From Saururus chinensis (taxonomy: Eukaryota; Streptophyta; Magnoliopsida; Piperales; Saururaceae): a stretch of DNA of 64,000 bases. The notes under the pieces are model-generated. The model had not been told where the DNA came from and searched no databases. It saw nothing but the letters and a program-made list of their open reading frames with translations. A program made the translations under genes and the position numbers. Positions 20,334 through 33,404 of this stretch are shown here, in pieces (position 1 is the stretch's first letter; every line of letters starts with the position of its first letter). The stretch spans positions 39,380,995 through 39,444,994 of the forward strand of contig CP141142.1 in the NCBI GenBank assembly GCA_035235625.1. Direction: 5' to 3'.

Positions 20334-23300
20334 GTGCTCGGGATCCATCTGATTCATCTCCATCCCTTCGTTTTTCTGGGATGCCTGGATTGCTAGGATG
20401 CCTCTGCTGATTCTTTCCTTCTTTTTTTTTTCTATTCTTTCCCTGTTTTTTATTTTTGCTGGACGCAGCTGGAAGGGTCTGTTCGATACTTGGTGTCGGA
20501 ATCTAGCAGAGGGCTCAATTTAGACAATTTACTCTGTTTTTCTAGTTTATGAGCTAAAGTTTGGGTTGTTATGTGTAAAATTGGTTGTTTTTTTTTGGAA
20601 GGCACTGAGATCTCTCTCCAGACTATTAGAAGAAAAAGAGAGGATCTTTTACTATATATGTACAGCTGATTCAGTTATAATAGATGATTGTAGATCCTGG
20701 TGTTCTCACTCTCTCTTGATCTTACTCTGTTTTTGCCCTTTTTCTTTCTGGGCATATGGATGGTTGGTCACCATTATCGATTGAGTGCTTTCTGCTAAGT
20801 TAATTGGCGGGTTGGTTCTGGACGAATTTTTGCTTCAAACACTTGAAAATTGAAGTATGATACTGTTATGTACCAAAAAAACAGGAAGTACGATGCAGAT
20901 GCAATTGGGTACTTAATCAATCAGATGTTACATCAAAATATGAAGTGTGATGCAATTGGGTACTTATATGATTCAAGAAATTGTATTGAAGAGACTGTAT
21001 ATTCAGTTGAGATTATCAGTTATCACCATATATCCTTTGATTTGATCTGACAGCACTACTAAAAATCTGATGAGCCCCTACTCTTTGATCAGGGGCATGT
21101 GAACAACTGAACATGTGAGCTCTTTCGATGTTGCTAATAAACAACCTTTTTACGCATTTAATATTTTGTATATATTTAAAATGATGCTACATGAACAGGA
21201 TAAAAAGGGAGAAAAAGGTTTTCACTTTCCCGTTTTGCGTCAGAGTCTTTGGTTTTTTGACATTTTTGGGGACATTGACAGCCCAATTCCGAGAGGGAAC
21301 TTTTTCAGCCAAACTTATTAGATGCATCCCCCCTTGTTTTCTTCAGTGGCGAAAGAAAGATAAATTTTTGGGTGGGCGGCTTACACCGTGTTGTAGGTGT
21401 ATCAGTAACTTGGTGTCTCGTATATTATGCTGATAGGTTATTTGGTAACCGGTGAAATACGTGGCCAACATAGCGTGTCGACGCACCTAAAATTTTCTCT
21501 GAAAGTACACATACACCACGGGTTGGGTGTATTTTTAGCCTTTAATTGTGCATTGACGGTGAGACTGACTGTCTATGGGCCCTCAAAGCCTCAACTACGT
21601 ACCAGGCACACCCACAGCATCAGCCCATCATTATTGATGAGTGGGACCCACAAAACAAGACGTAAAGTTAGTATTATTCGGACTTATTTTATCCGTGGTG
21701 AAGGGCCCACTGATTACATCTTTTTTTTTTATTATTATTTATTTTTGTTCTTTCTAGGGCCTCGCCCCACATGTCAACAACCCTAAATTGCCATGTGTAC
21801 AGAGTCCTCCGCCTTGAAAAATGCTAACAACCCACTAAATGTATGTCAAATGAATCCTTGATTGTGTTTTTTGATATAAGATAAAATCATACTCTCTTTG
21901 TTTTATATAAAGATTAGTAATATTTCTTTATATAAGATTAAATGAATCCGATTCGTTACATGCACTTTTTCTCATCCAAATCGGATTTGTATTTTGTGGG
22001 CGTTAAGGAGCCAGCAGTCCGAAAGAGTGGCAATTGATTTATGCAATCTCCTGGCCGGCCCACTTTCCTTTTTCCTTTCGATGTGGTGGTGAGTACTATT
22101 TTATCCACTACTTATCATATACTCTACATAATCAACATCCAACGAAAGGGAGGTGACGCCATCGTGATCTCGTCACGGATGGCGAATGCGCCACTCTGCC
22201 AGCTCTAAAATTGGTGATCTAGGCCCACCAAAGACTTTTTTGCCATATTCTGACCAAGGTAGGCCCAGGTGAATATCATGAATTTTGCAATAGATGGCCC
22301 AACCAGCAAGTTCAATCATATATTTGGCGTGGCGTCATCTTCTTCTTTACGGCTTCATCTATAGCAAGCTTGAGACTTGGCAGCATCCGGGGAAGGCTTT
22401 CCATGGTGTGAACGAGAAACCAAGACTTTGAAACCTGGGCCAAAGGCCGGCCCCAACTGTTCAGAATGAAGTGGGTGGAGGGCCCGGGTCAAGGCAGGCA
22501 AGTTGCAACACTGGCCGGGATTCTTTTCCCTTATGAAACATGTGATGTATTTTGAGCAGAGATGACTAGCACATGGCGTACTGGAGTTCTTTTTCTAAAA
22601 CGCTATCCTGCAGTTTAATGCCCAACGGATTAACTTAGAAGGGATAATACTTAATCCCCTGAGCTCGAGTATTATCAGCCGTCGATTCTATGTTACTTAC
22701 GGTGTAGATTATTTTTTATTTCTTTCTCTCATGATGCCCGAGTTCACGTTAACGCGCTAAAGCCTAGCACATACAAACATTTTTTATATTTTTAATTCAA
22801 TTCCCCAACGAGGCTGACAAAGTAAATTTGAATTCCTTTCAAGTTCATGTTGAGAAGTTCCCCATCAAGACTGAACGTGGAATGGACTGTATTTGCTATC
22901 AAGAAGCAGAATTGGACCATCTTTCAAGTCCCATGACGACGTAGTCCAATTAAAAAGGTGTGAAGGTTGCAGACCAGAACGAAGCCATCTTTCAAAATCA
23001 GGGTCCCCACATCCAATTTGCACTTTTTTTAAGTGCAGACATACATTAGTTTGCCAAAAAATTTAGATAACAAGCTGATAAATAAAATTTATACTCCATC
23101 CCTTCTAAAATAAGTGTCTTATTTAATTTTTTAAAATAAACTATAATTAATTTATTTTTAAGAATTAAAACAGATAATTATTTTGAGACGGAGAGAGTAT
23201 AAAAAAAGAAAGTTGATATACGAAGAAAAGGAGAAGAGTGAAGGAGATCAAATTTCTGCTGAAATAGGGGTGCTGCCCACCAACCAATCTCTTAAATATT

Positions 23301-24448
23301 CTATTTGTTTGTGTTCTTTATCTGTTCTATCACACCATCATGTGGAGGTCTAGTCAGAGGGCTTCTCAGCTCTCACTTTCACCATGCTTTTCTTCCACGC
23401 GGTTATCCTTCATCTTATCTTAATCACATCTCTCAGGGGTCGCTTTCTACAGCTGCTTATTTACATAATTGGCTTATGTAAATGCATGAAAAAGAAGGCA
23501 AGCAGAAGACTTCGAAGTTTTCTTTCATGGGTTCTTACTTTATTTTTTATGGGAAAAGAATCTTGTGTTGAAAAATGACAAGATATAGCTAACTGGAGGA
23601 TATTTGTGATCTGTTGGAGGATTCTGGTAAGAAGATTGATTTGAGGGAGCGAATTTAATGGTAAGGAGGAAAGTAGATGGTGGAAGTGGGGGCCTTGATC
23701 GCATATGGATTTCGGTGTCTTCTAGAAGAATTGGCCTTTCAGGTTCCAACTTAATTTCAAGAGCTAGGCTCTAGTGTTATGATCAGTAACACCAACTATA
23801 TTACTGCAAGCTGATGATTTCAACAAGCTAATTGCTGAATAGCTCATGTGAGTTAAACAGTTTTATGAAAAGAAGAAAAAAGAGTAATGCTGCGTAAGTT
23901 TGTGCCCTGATCACTTGCCTGATGTGTTCTACAATGAGCGGATCCCATGCGCATAAGCGGGCACCCAAGCTTTCATTGTGGCATGTGCAGCAAGCGGAGC
24001 TAGGCATGAGAGCACATAGCATTCTCTAAAAAAAGTTTACTATGATCTTCACGAGAGTTATTTACAATCTTATTGGCGGCAATAGCTATATTTATCTATT
24101 ACAAATTAAGTACACCTTTGAGCTTCTAGGATGGTTGTACCGTGTGTTAATACGTTAGATCTCTTCCCTAGTAGGTAAATACATACATTAACAAATTAAC
24201 ATTATTTTATTAATGAAAGTTAATTTCAGTTTTAGGAATGGGAACACTTCAAGTAGTTTTAACAAATGGCTTGATAGGAGGAACAAGTGATTGTGGGGGT
24301 TTTATGCTCGAAGGGGTTGGCGCAATTTCAAAGTAAAGAGCCACAGGAAAGAATTGCTACTTTATAACATTTACTTTATACAGTATGAATGTTGTATACA
24401 CATGAGCATTATCAGCATGAAACAAACTAAAAATTGGAGTTAGCGGTT
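20334..24448. other. 4.1-kb intergenic region
   Basis: Begins with the 3' flank of copy 4. A short direct repeat of 'gatgcaattgggtactta' occurs near 20897 and 20949. A MITE lies at 23092-23199 and a half-MITE near 21890. A 64-aa ORF at 23384-23578 (hydrophobic start, KKK and RR motifs) matches nothing I know and is probably chance. No RNA gene seen. Confidence 0.45.
23092..23199. mobile_element. Stowaway-type MITE
   Basis: TACTCCATCCCTTC at the left and GACGGAGAGAGTA at the right are inverted, as are the inner arms aaataagtgtcttattt and ataattattttgaga. Non-coding. Confidence 0.65.
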
Positions 24449-26165
24449 TCAAGTTCTTCCATTCTTAGTGTCCTCTCTTCTCAATAGCCACTCATACAAT
24501 GACTTCTTTGTGACAGTCAGGCGGCCAAAATCTGACGGTCTCCTTGGTGTACGTCCATGTAAAACAGGTAAATTTTCCTTAATGGAAATATACTCGGTGC
24601 CATTTCCGACTGTTCCAGCTTCTGCTCCAGTTAAAACCTCAATGCCCAGTTCATCCCACAACATTTTGATGATTACCTCTCGTACCGCAGGATTATTACC
24701 TGCAGCCGTTGCACTTAGTCTGCTTTCTGCATTACCTAAGATGATGACCAAATCCTCAACTGGGACTCCTGCATCAATGATCACCCACAACTTTTGACCA
24801 ATCTGGATAAACTACCACAAAACTACGAAAGTTGAAATAAAGACGAATGTTTTATTTTATAAAAGTTTTAAATTGTTCATTGTGAATGCCATGAAAAATC
24901 TACATTCACAATGCAAAAGATAGAAGAAAAAGAATCTCAGACCTAGAGAATAGTTCTCTTTAATCATTCGTAGAACAGCAAGAACAACAATCCGAGCTTC
25001 AACCTGACAACAAAAGAAGGTAATAGTGAGACCATACAGGAAAGAGAGGTTCTTGTAATTAAATGTGACTAGTCTATCTTTTGATGTTTTTATCATTAGA
25101 AAAGAGTATTAGCATAGGACCATCCAGTCAAAACCTGACACTCAAATTGACTCTTTTAATATGATAATCATTTTCGTCTATTAAACCAAGGCATATCACG
25201 GCCAATGAATGACAAAGGGTTGGTGATTTACCTTGCTAAAACCTCGAAGGTCAATTGCTGCACCCTTGACAATACCCTTGTGCAACAGAGCTGCAACCTT
25301 TTCAAGAAGTAGAGTCTGATATTTGTCTCTTTGAGCTGCGTGAGCATCGCCAGTTTTCCTTGAACTCTGTACACCTTGATTTTTGTCACTATTTCCTATT
25401 ACTCCTTCACACCATTCCTCAATAAGTTCCTTAAGAAACCTATCGTTTGGATTGTACCTGCAGGAACAATGCTAGGGGTATTGAGTACAGGATGAAATTA
25501 TCGTATTTCTAACAATGAGAAGTTTGCAAGTATGGTTCTCACAATCAAAAGAAGATAAAATGAAAAGGAAGATTTACTTGGGTACAAAAAAAATTGTAAT
25601 GAAGTACACACTACCATTTTATATTTAGAAGTTCCTCCCTGTTGACATTCTAACAGAGCATATGTGATTGCTAGAAAACTCTGTGATTGCATATATAGAA
25701 GAATACTACAAGGCTGTCAGAATTACAGAAATCTGGACAACCTTAAAAGTACCGATAGTTTAAGAATAAGTATCTTCACATACACATTGACAGAATATAT
25801 GGGTCACATATGTGAATTTTGAATTGCAACAGATGGAAAATATGAATGAGTTCAATTCACGTAACAACCAATCAGGCAAAGATGTTAACAGCGGAGAATA
25901 TACTCTGCTAATGCAAAATTAGTGCATATTCCCCCACAGGAGACACTTTTTATAAAAACAAACAGTATGCGGTGCACTTTTCTCAGATATGAGGAAGAAT
26001 TTTTCCTCCTCAGCTCACTACTCACTTCCTACTCAACACATAAGTGGGCCTCATAAGGATACCTGGGAAGCACAGATTCGGATATGGGGATAGGACACGA
26101 CATGATACAAACACAGGGATACGGTAATTTACAAAAAACTAGGATACCAATGGCAAGGATACTAC

Positions 26166-26249
<84 letters not shown>

Positions 26250-29200
26250 ATAGTTTAAGAATACTAAGAAAAAATAAATAATCAGAAAAATAAGGGATAA
26301 AGAGAGAAAGATGGAGACAAAGAGCCACACAACACATGGAAAAGCAACGGATACAAAAGATCACGTGACATCATTTCTTCCCATTACTCTCCCCTCTTCT
26401 CTCATCTTATTTGTCTTCCCCACACCCAGCTGTGCTTCCTCTCTCTCAGCCCTTCTCTCTGTAATCATCACCATGCTAGCATTTCTTTGGTCATATTCCT
26501 ATTTCACAGCAGCGCCATTTTCAGCAGTATAGCAGACAAACGAGGCCTACTTTTTTACCTTTATGTAGAAAAGAAACTGTAGTAGGTACAACTTGAAAAG
26601 AAAGGCATAAAGCCAGAAACTTTAAGGAGCAGCCGCCTGGAGATGGTTGCCGTTGCTGGCCCTCCATGTCTGGTTCATGGGAGAGGGGTGGAGAGGCCGA
26701 GAGCGGATGTTCATGGAAGGAGGGAGGAGAGACCGAGAGGTGAACTGGGAAAGCCGGAAAGGAAAACAGCAGGTTCGAGGGGGTGTATCTGGTACGTATC
26801 CGGAATTTTTTAAATTTTTCTGGGAAATGGCTAGGATACACAGGCAGCCATATCTGTATCTCATACGTATTAGACACGGATACGACAGCCCATTTAGCGT
26901 ATTTGTGCTTCCTTGAAGGACACACAAACTGAAGGATAGTTGTCCAATAAAATTTGGCCATATTCTAATATTGTCCATCCTCTCCATCTATTTTTATGAA
27001 TTTTAAGCCAATAAACTTATAGCCAATAAAATCTATCTCCAAAATTCACCGAATTAGATGGAAAGGGATCACAAAACAGAATGGATTCAAATGTAGGTGC
27101 CTTCTACTTAAATGCTCCTCTTCTAATTCATTCCTTTGTCCCACCCTACTTGAGGTCTTGTAGGCCCAATTGATAGCACTAACACTTTAAACATTTTCAT
27201 TTGACCCATAGCTACGTCATCTAATCTGTAACATATGCTCACAAAATGTAATTTCAACTTATTATTAAGAACTAATTCATATATAAATTTGACTTACCCA
27301 GCTTTTCTCATATCCAGATATACGGCCATGCATTGTTGAACTTCATGTAAGGATCCATATTTTCTGCGAGCTCTTAAAAGTGTATTATATGTCACCTGAA
27401 ACAATTTTTTTTATCATCAACCTCCATATTCTACATGAATGCAGAATTTTATTGAATTCAGGCAAAGCTCATTCATCGAGTTTAAGAGTCAGCATCTGCC
27501 ACGGGCCTTCCATCAGAGTAAGCGGCCTTCTGCTACTTACCAAGCAGAAAAAAAAGAATGGCAATCTGCTTGTAACTCACAAGTCTGAATCATAAGGTGG
27601 TAACATGAGGTAGTCAGACAATATTTGTATTATTAGGCCTCAATACCAACCAAGCTGGGATAATGCTCACAGACATTTGCTTTTTAATACTTTAAGACTT
27701 TATACAATTTGTTGAGTTCAAGCCATTTATAGCCCTTTCACATATTTTTCATTAGTGGACCATTCATTGCATATTCACATGAGAAAAACAGGAAAAATGA
27801 GGGAAAGATACACTTAATTTCCAAGTGCTCATTCTTCCAGGTAGGCTTTGATGTAGACAGCATACAAATGCAAGGGAGTGACTAATTTATGCATTTTAAA
27901 GCATGCATTTTGCTACAGGTATAAACAAAAAAAATTTAAAGGACTTACCAAATTGGGTCGTATATGATATCTTTTCATCTCTGCATACAAGAAAAATGCC
28001 ATCTTCATATTCTTATTTTGTACACAAGCCTACAAAATAGCAAACCCATGTGTCAAAAAGTTTTTTCTGGAATTAAAAATGTTAATATTCAATTACAAGG
28101 AAAAGAAAAACGTTTATCCTCTTAACTTGTTCTAAAGTTTCTTGAATAGCAGAACATAACCACTGAAAATATAGAAATCTGAGGGATTTAATAAAATTTA
28201 AAATTATTATTGGTCGAAATATACAATATATCTTCATGTACAAAAGACAAAATGGGATTCCCAGACCTTGATGGCCGATGTATAAGCCACAACATCAGGT
28301 TTTATTCCAGTGTCATGCATAGTTCTTAAGGCCTGCATATAAACACAGAGTTAACCAGAAAATTTGGTGCAGAAAAATGGAACACTTGACAGCATCCATC
28401 TAGTTCATATAAGCAAATATATCCCAAGGAAAAAAAATCTGAACTGGCATCTCACCTGCACGGCGCCGCCCACATCGTTTGCACTTCCGAAAATATTAAT
28501 TAATATGGACCAACTTATCTGATTGGGAGAAAGACCAACCACCTTCATTTCGTCCATAAGAGCACTAGCGCGGTGGAAATCTGTACCGCAAGCCTTCATC
28601 AAAATATTGTATGTGGCAACAGTAGGTGTAAAAGGCACCCTTGTAGTTAATTTGTTATTCCTTGAACCCTTTTCAGCAACTGAAACTTCTGGATTTCCAT
28701 CCTGTTGTAATTTTTGGAAGCCATTTTTCTTCCATGAGGAGAAAAACCTAAAGGCTCTATCATACTGATATGACTCAACACAAGCATATAGGAGTGTGTT
28801 GCAGCACTGAGAATTAGGTTTGCAGCCACACTCAAGCATTTCCTGAAATACTTGAACAGCCTGTTCCACCAGTCCCACTTGGGCAAAGGCCGAGATCAAG
28901 GAGGACCATGTGACTATATTAGGTGTAACACCATCAGATAGCATATCTTCCTTTATTTTCCATGCCATTTCCCACATTTTGGCATCAGCAAAAACCTGTA
29001 AACAAAAAGTCAAGAAAGAAGTTTAAAGAATACTGGAAAAGAGCAACTTAAGCACATATAAAATGGAAAGAATAAGAATGTAGGCATATGCTTTGGTTTC
29101 CATATAGTTAAGGTAAATACCTTTATAATAGTGCTATAAGTGATAACATCCAATGTGAGGGTTCCACACGATGCCATGTGCTTTATCTCTTTATATATCT

Positions 29201-32200
29201 CTTGGACCAGATCGACTCGTGCAGCAAGACAACAAGCTTTTAGGAGTATATTGTACGATGTCATATCAATAGGGACATGAAAAATCTGACAAGTAAATCA
29301 ATCCAAGTCAGGAAGTTTGTATTCCTAAAAGAAAAAGAATCCAACACCTTATATACAGCTAAATATTTTTCTAATATTTTTGTTATCACATTTCCCCCAA
29401 GAAGACATTTTGCATTGTTATCAGTTTTCTGTCAAAAGATAACCAAATTTATATTTCTATCACCATTTATCATCTCATGAAACTGAACCCACATAATAGG
29501 AAAAGGCAAGATGATGATGATGAGGAGGAGGAGGATGACAATGACAATGACAGTAATGATAATGGTGTGAGAGTTCCATCATAAAGGACCCCTAGCATAA
29601 AACCATGCCCGTGTTCTCCGAGTTATATGACATTGGCAAACACAAAATTTATGTAACAATTATTAAGGTGCAGATACAATGACCACAATGACAAAAACAT
29701 AGAAGCTTTAGGATGGAGGAAGATTCTAATGGTCTCTTCTATTCTGTCAATGTTAATATTACAAAGTGAAGCCCTTCATTGAAACCACAATGGGACTGAT
29801 ATTAAAAGAGATGTAACATTACTTGCATTTGTTTGTAGACATGCAAGGTATAGCTTAGGTCGTGGGCATTAACATTCATGAGACTATTGAAAACGTAAGT
29901 ATTTGGAGTAATCTTCTGAGAAAGCAATTCCTGCAGTCAAAACAAGACATAAGAAAGGGTGCCAAAAAAAAGACACAAGAAAAAGAGACAGACGATCTAT
30001 TAGCAAAAGGGACATGACATAACATGCTTCACAGAGCCTCTAGCTGAGAGCAAGCCACTTAGAACCAGTTTTCCATTTTTCATTTCCTTCAGCCTGATTA
30101 CAGTAACAAATCAATATAACTTCCATTTGCAAAGAGAAATATGGTCTTCATCTATATCTGCTCTTAGATCTAGTACCTGCAGCTTCTTCCCCTAATCTTG
30201 AAGACAGATAAACAAATGAAAGACCAAACATCTTAAGATGTGTCAGCTGTCACGATGCCCTTGTTAGGCATTGTAGTTGTCAAGATTGAATTTTATAATG
30301 CTACTTTGGTTCCTAAATAATTGAAGTTCTTCCAGAGAACAAACCAAAATTATAGACTTAAAAACTATAATCCCATTATATATGAACGTATTCATTCCGA
30401 CAAAATTAAGAAAAAATTGCATGATCTCTTGATTAAAAGGTTGAATCCTTTAGAAGTAGTTAAATATGATACAAACCTCAGAAAGTTACCTCAAAGATGC
30501 ACCTGGACCTCAAGTAATCACCACAGATACCACAAACATCAATTATTGTGCGGTACACATGCATATTAGGACCATCTAACCTTAATATGCATGTGTCAAA
30601 TGCAATCAAGGCAGAAACCAAGTCCCGTTTCTTGCCAAATTCATGTATGATGGAACAGAAGAAAATATGTGCATGCCTGAGAATACTTGCATACCTGCAT
30701 GAGAAAAACAATAATGTTAGCTCTTGACTGAGAAGGCTTTTTAATCAAGTAGAATCATTACATCGGTCCTCAGCATTGGAAAATCAAATGAAATTCTGCT
30801 AAAACGTACTAAATATTATGAGTACAATATTTGCTAAATATTTATCCACAAATATTCAACGAAATATTTGGCCATCAAATGAAACAGTGGCCATCAAATG
30901 CACATAGCAGCTCTTTTATCAGTTCACTTATCTAGTCCTTCTCGAAAAAAACAGAAGAGTCGTAAGCATGCTGATAGCTTCTAGCTGACTCCACAAAAAT
31001 GTATGAAAGCAACTTTGCATTTTCACAATATGACAAACTAACAAAGTTTACTTCTTATGCCAGACAATACCATTAAAACTGCAATATTAAATCTCCTGCA
31101 CAAAAATGGTATAATGCCATTAGTGTTGAAAAAAAAAACTGTTTTAACATTCTATTATGTTTATATCACTATTCCTTTCACTCCCTTCATGTACTCTTGT
31201 TAGATTCCTTATTTGAATACAACCTATACAAATTAGCAAATTTCACAAGGAAATCGTTTTTTTTTTAACACAACTACTATAATTTTAAACATATGGGAAG
31301 AACAAATACAAGCGAACAAGTTTTTATATATTATGTCATGACTTTTGAAATGATCAAATGTATATATGATGATAGTTTAACTAATTCCTGAAAAGCTGAG
31401 ATACTGTAGGAAGGCCCCAAAAGTGCAAAATTAATAGTCATACCTCACAGCAAGTCCCGGTTCACGGTTCTTTGCACATAGTTTAATGATGTCAAGTGGC
31501 TCCACAAAACCTTTAACATCAAATCCATATCCTGATTAACAGGGTGAAAACACTTACTTCAATGCATCTGTAATATATATAAAGTGCACAAAGCATCAGA
31601 GTGTGTCCATTATACTCGCTTATATGAAGATGCACACAATATTGAAATTAAAATTTATGATGTCCTCATTATGATCTGTAGATTCAAGTCAATTTAGTTC
31701 AAGTGATAGGCAGCTGATATGTTCTCAATTATTTCATCAGTCAGTGTAATTTTTTTTTAAGAGTCCACATCCAACAACAGAGTTCAATTCAAAAAGAACT
31801 GAATCAACAGCTTTCAGACAGTTCCATAGGATCCAAGCAGAGAATCAAGTTCCATAAATTCCAGAGATATTAGGCCAGAGCAAGAAAGACAAGCAACTAT
31901 ATATAAATTTAAAGAAAAACGTAACAAGGTAGACAAGCAGAACGTATAAAATCAATTCACCAAGTTCAGCTATTCCTTTTGTACATCACCCAGAGTTACT
32001 GCTTGCAAATTAAAGTAAACAGATGGACGACAGTTCGTCATTCCTCCAAAATCTCACCTGAGAGAACTTCCAATACCTCAACAAACTCCTTCAGCCTCCC
32101 ACTCCACGCAGTCCGACGGCACTCTGCCTTGAGCAGCTCCATCCCCGACGCATCTAAAAGCGAAGTCGGAGAAATCCCAAGCTTCTCCAACTGGCGCATC

Positions 32201-32574
32201 ATCTCCACAACGCTCCGCAGCTTGCCCTCCAGGAGAAGCCCCGACACAGCATCCGCCACCGCGCCATTGCTCACGAATTCAGCAGGGCCGGAGACGAGGG
32301 TGCTCTCGGCGACCACGAAGAAGTCCTGCAGGCGTCCAGACTGGAGGAGCTTGGAGGCGAGGTCGGCGTAGAATCGGGCCCGGGCGGGGTCGGAGAGGTC
32401 GCGGCGGACGGAGGAGAGGAGGGGGAGGCCGGCGGAGTAGGTGGGCCCAGGTGGGCCGGGCCGCCGCCTGGGGTAGGATGAACTGGGCCTGGGCTGCCGG
32501 TGGTGGTAGTGGGCCGCGGCGGAGGGAGGAGGAACAGAGGATGCTGCTGAGCCGGCGATAAGCAGCTTCCCCAT
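24449..32574 (-). CDS. PPR protein, At5g02830-like, 12 exons (824 aa)
   Basis: Exons on the minus strand, in order: 32574-32058, 31531-31444, 30694-30490, 29930-29823, 29285-29121, 28995-28456, 28332-28267, 28029-27949, 27395-27298, 25457-25232, 25003-24943, 24768-24449. All junctions are GT-AG and in phase. The start at 32574 (MGKLLIAGS) is the likely Met; an upstream in-frame Met exists. The N-terminus is rich in Pro, Arg, His and Ser, fitting a plastid or mitochondrial transit peptide. PPR repeats run from about residue 200 to 640 (for example TSYNILLKACCLAARVDLV, TWSSLISAFAQVGLVEQAV, ATYNILMKACGTDFHRA, VTYNTLLRAR). The conserved C-terminus holds VEARIVVLAVLRMIKE and RRPSDFGRLTVTKKSL. Order and exon layout agree with Arabidopsis At5g02830 (chloroplast PPR, P-class). 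P-class PPRs bind organellar RNA; the target is unknown. Introns 5 and 9 hold repeats. Shares a divergent promoter with the CCCH gene. Confidence 0.9.
26068..26920. mobile_element. Putative TIR element with AT microsatellite inside PPR intron
   Basis: The ends 'gggaagcacag' (near 26068) and 'tgtgcttcctt' (near 26907) are inverted, and both arms contain repeated 'ggatacg'-like words (gggatacggta; acacggatacgac). The element sits wholly in the ninth PPR intron (25458-27297). It contains a (TA)n run at 26171-26245. The TIR is short and no target duplication was established, so the call is tentative. Confidence 0.4.
26170..26246. repeat. (TA)n microsatellite, about 37 units
   Basis: Pure TA dinucleotide repeat. 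The IYIYIY ORFs on both strands are by-products. Confidence 0.95.
29507..29565. repeat. GAT/GAG trinucleotide repeat in PPR intron 4
   Basis: gatgatgatgatgaggagga followed by gacaatgacaatgacag. Intronic between exons at 29285 and 29823. Length-variable in principle. Confidence 0.7.
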
Positions 32575-33404
32575 CCCTGGCCAACCGTTGGCCTCCAGGC
32601 GGGGATCGTGGCCTTGTGGGCAGTTTTGACGGGAGCTACATACGCTCGTCCCCACAAGCGCTCGCTGCACGCGCGCCAGGTTATCGGGGCCATGGGAGTA
32701 GGTCCCATGCTAGCATCCGGGTCCTGTGCTTCATCCTAGCGCGCGTGAAACGAGCGGTTTAAATTTATCAGGTTTTTAAATGATTGGTATTGACCAGGGG
32801 TCAGACATGGAAAGGCGCGGAATGTTCTGATTGGATGTCCAATGATGGGCCACAGTGTCGTTCCAGGCCCAGAAACAGCAGGTGGGTTGCGACTTTCGAG
32901 AATGGACTGGCTCTGGGTGGATATACTAGTTGATGGGCAAGAAGGGGGGCCCGATAGACCAAATCCGGCCCATATAAATAATCGTAGATGGGTGGGCTTC
33001 ACAATGGGCTGGTTCTTACTAGACCAACCATTCTAATCGTGTCTATTAATCGTCTCACGTTTACGTATCTCGCTTTTCCTCCCGGGCCTGTCACCCTCCC
33101 TCTTCCCAAACCCTGCCTAGATTTATCTGCAGCACCAATTCTGCGGGGGGGCCGGAGCTCGGTGCTGAGCGACGGAGGCGTTCGATTGATTGACTTGGAT
33201 TTGGCAAAGAAAGGGTTGTCTGGAAGACTGTTTGCGATCGACCCATCTTCCGATTTTCTCTGGGGAATTGGAAAAATACGAGCTTTTTGATTGGTTCTGA
33301 AAATAGTATTGGATGTTCGGCGAGGTTAAAACGAGCGTCTGAAGGTTTTTTTCTCGTGATCGATTAGTGTTGGTTTGCGGGTTTGATGCGGTGAGTCGAT
33401 AAAC
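32575..33404. promoter_or_regulatory. Divergent promoter region between PPR and CCCH genes
   Basis: 830 bp separate the two start codons on opposite strands. There is no obvious TATA box near either start, consistent with TATA-less housekeeping promoters. The PPR side contains repeated 'gcccattg' and 'tgggcc' words (32845-32975; gggccacag, ccggcccat, gtgggcttc, atgggctgg). TGGGCC/GGCCCA is the known plant site II element bound by TCP factors, common upstream of organelle-protein and ribosomal genes. Shared regulation is inferred, not shown. Confidence 0.5.

Noticed and set aside
23384..23578. 64-aa ORF with hydrophobic N-terminus
   Set aside because: Looks superficially like a small secreted or membrane peptide, but no homologous copy, promoter signal or conserved motif supports it.
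26029..26364. IYIYIY-rich ORFs on both strands
   Set aside because: Translation of a TA microsatellite.
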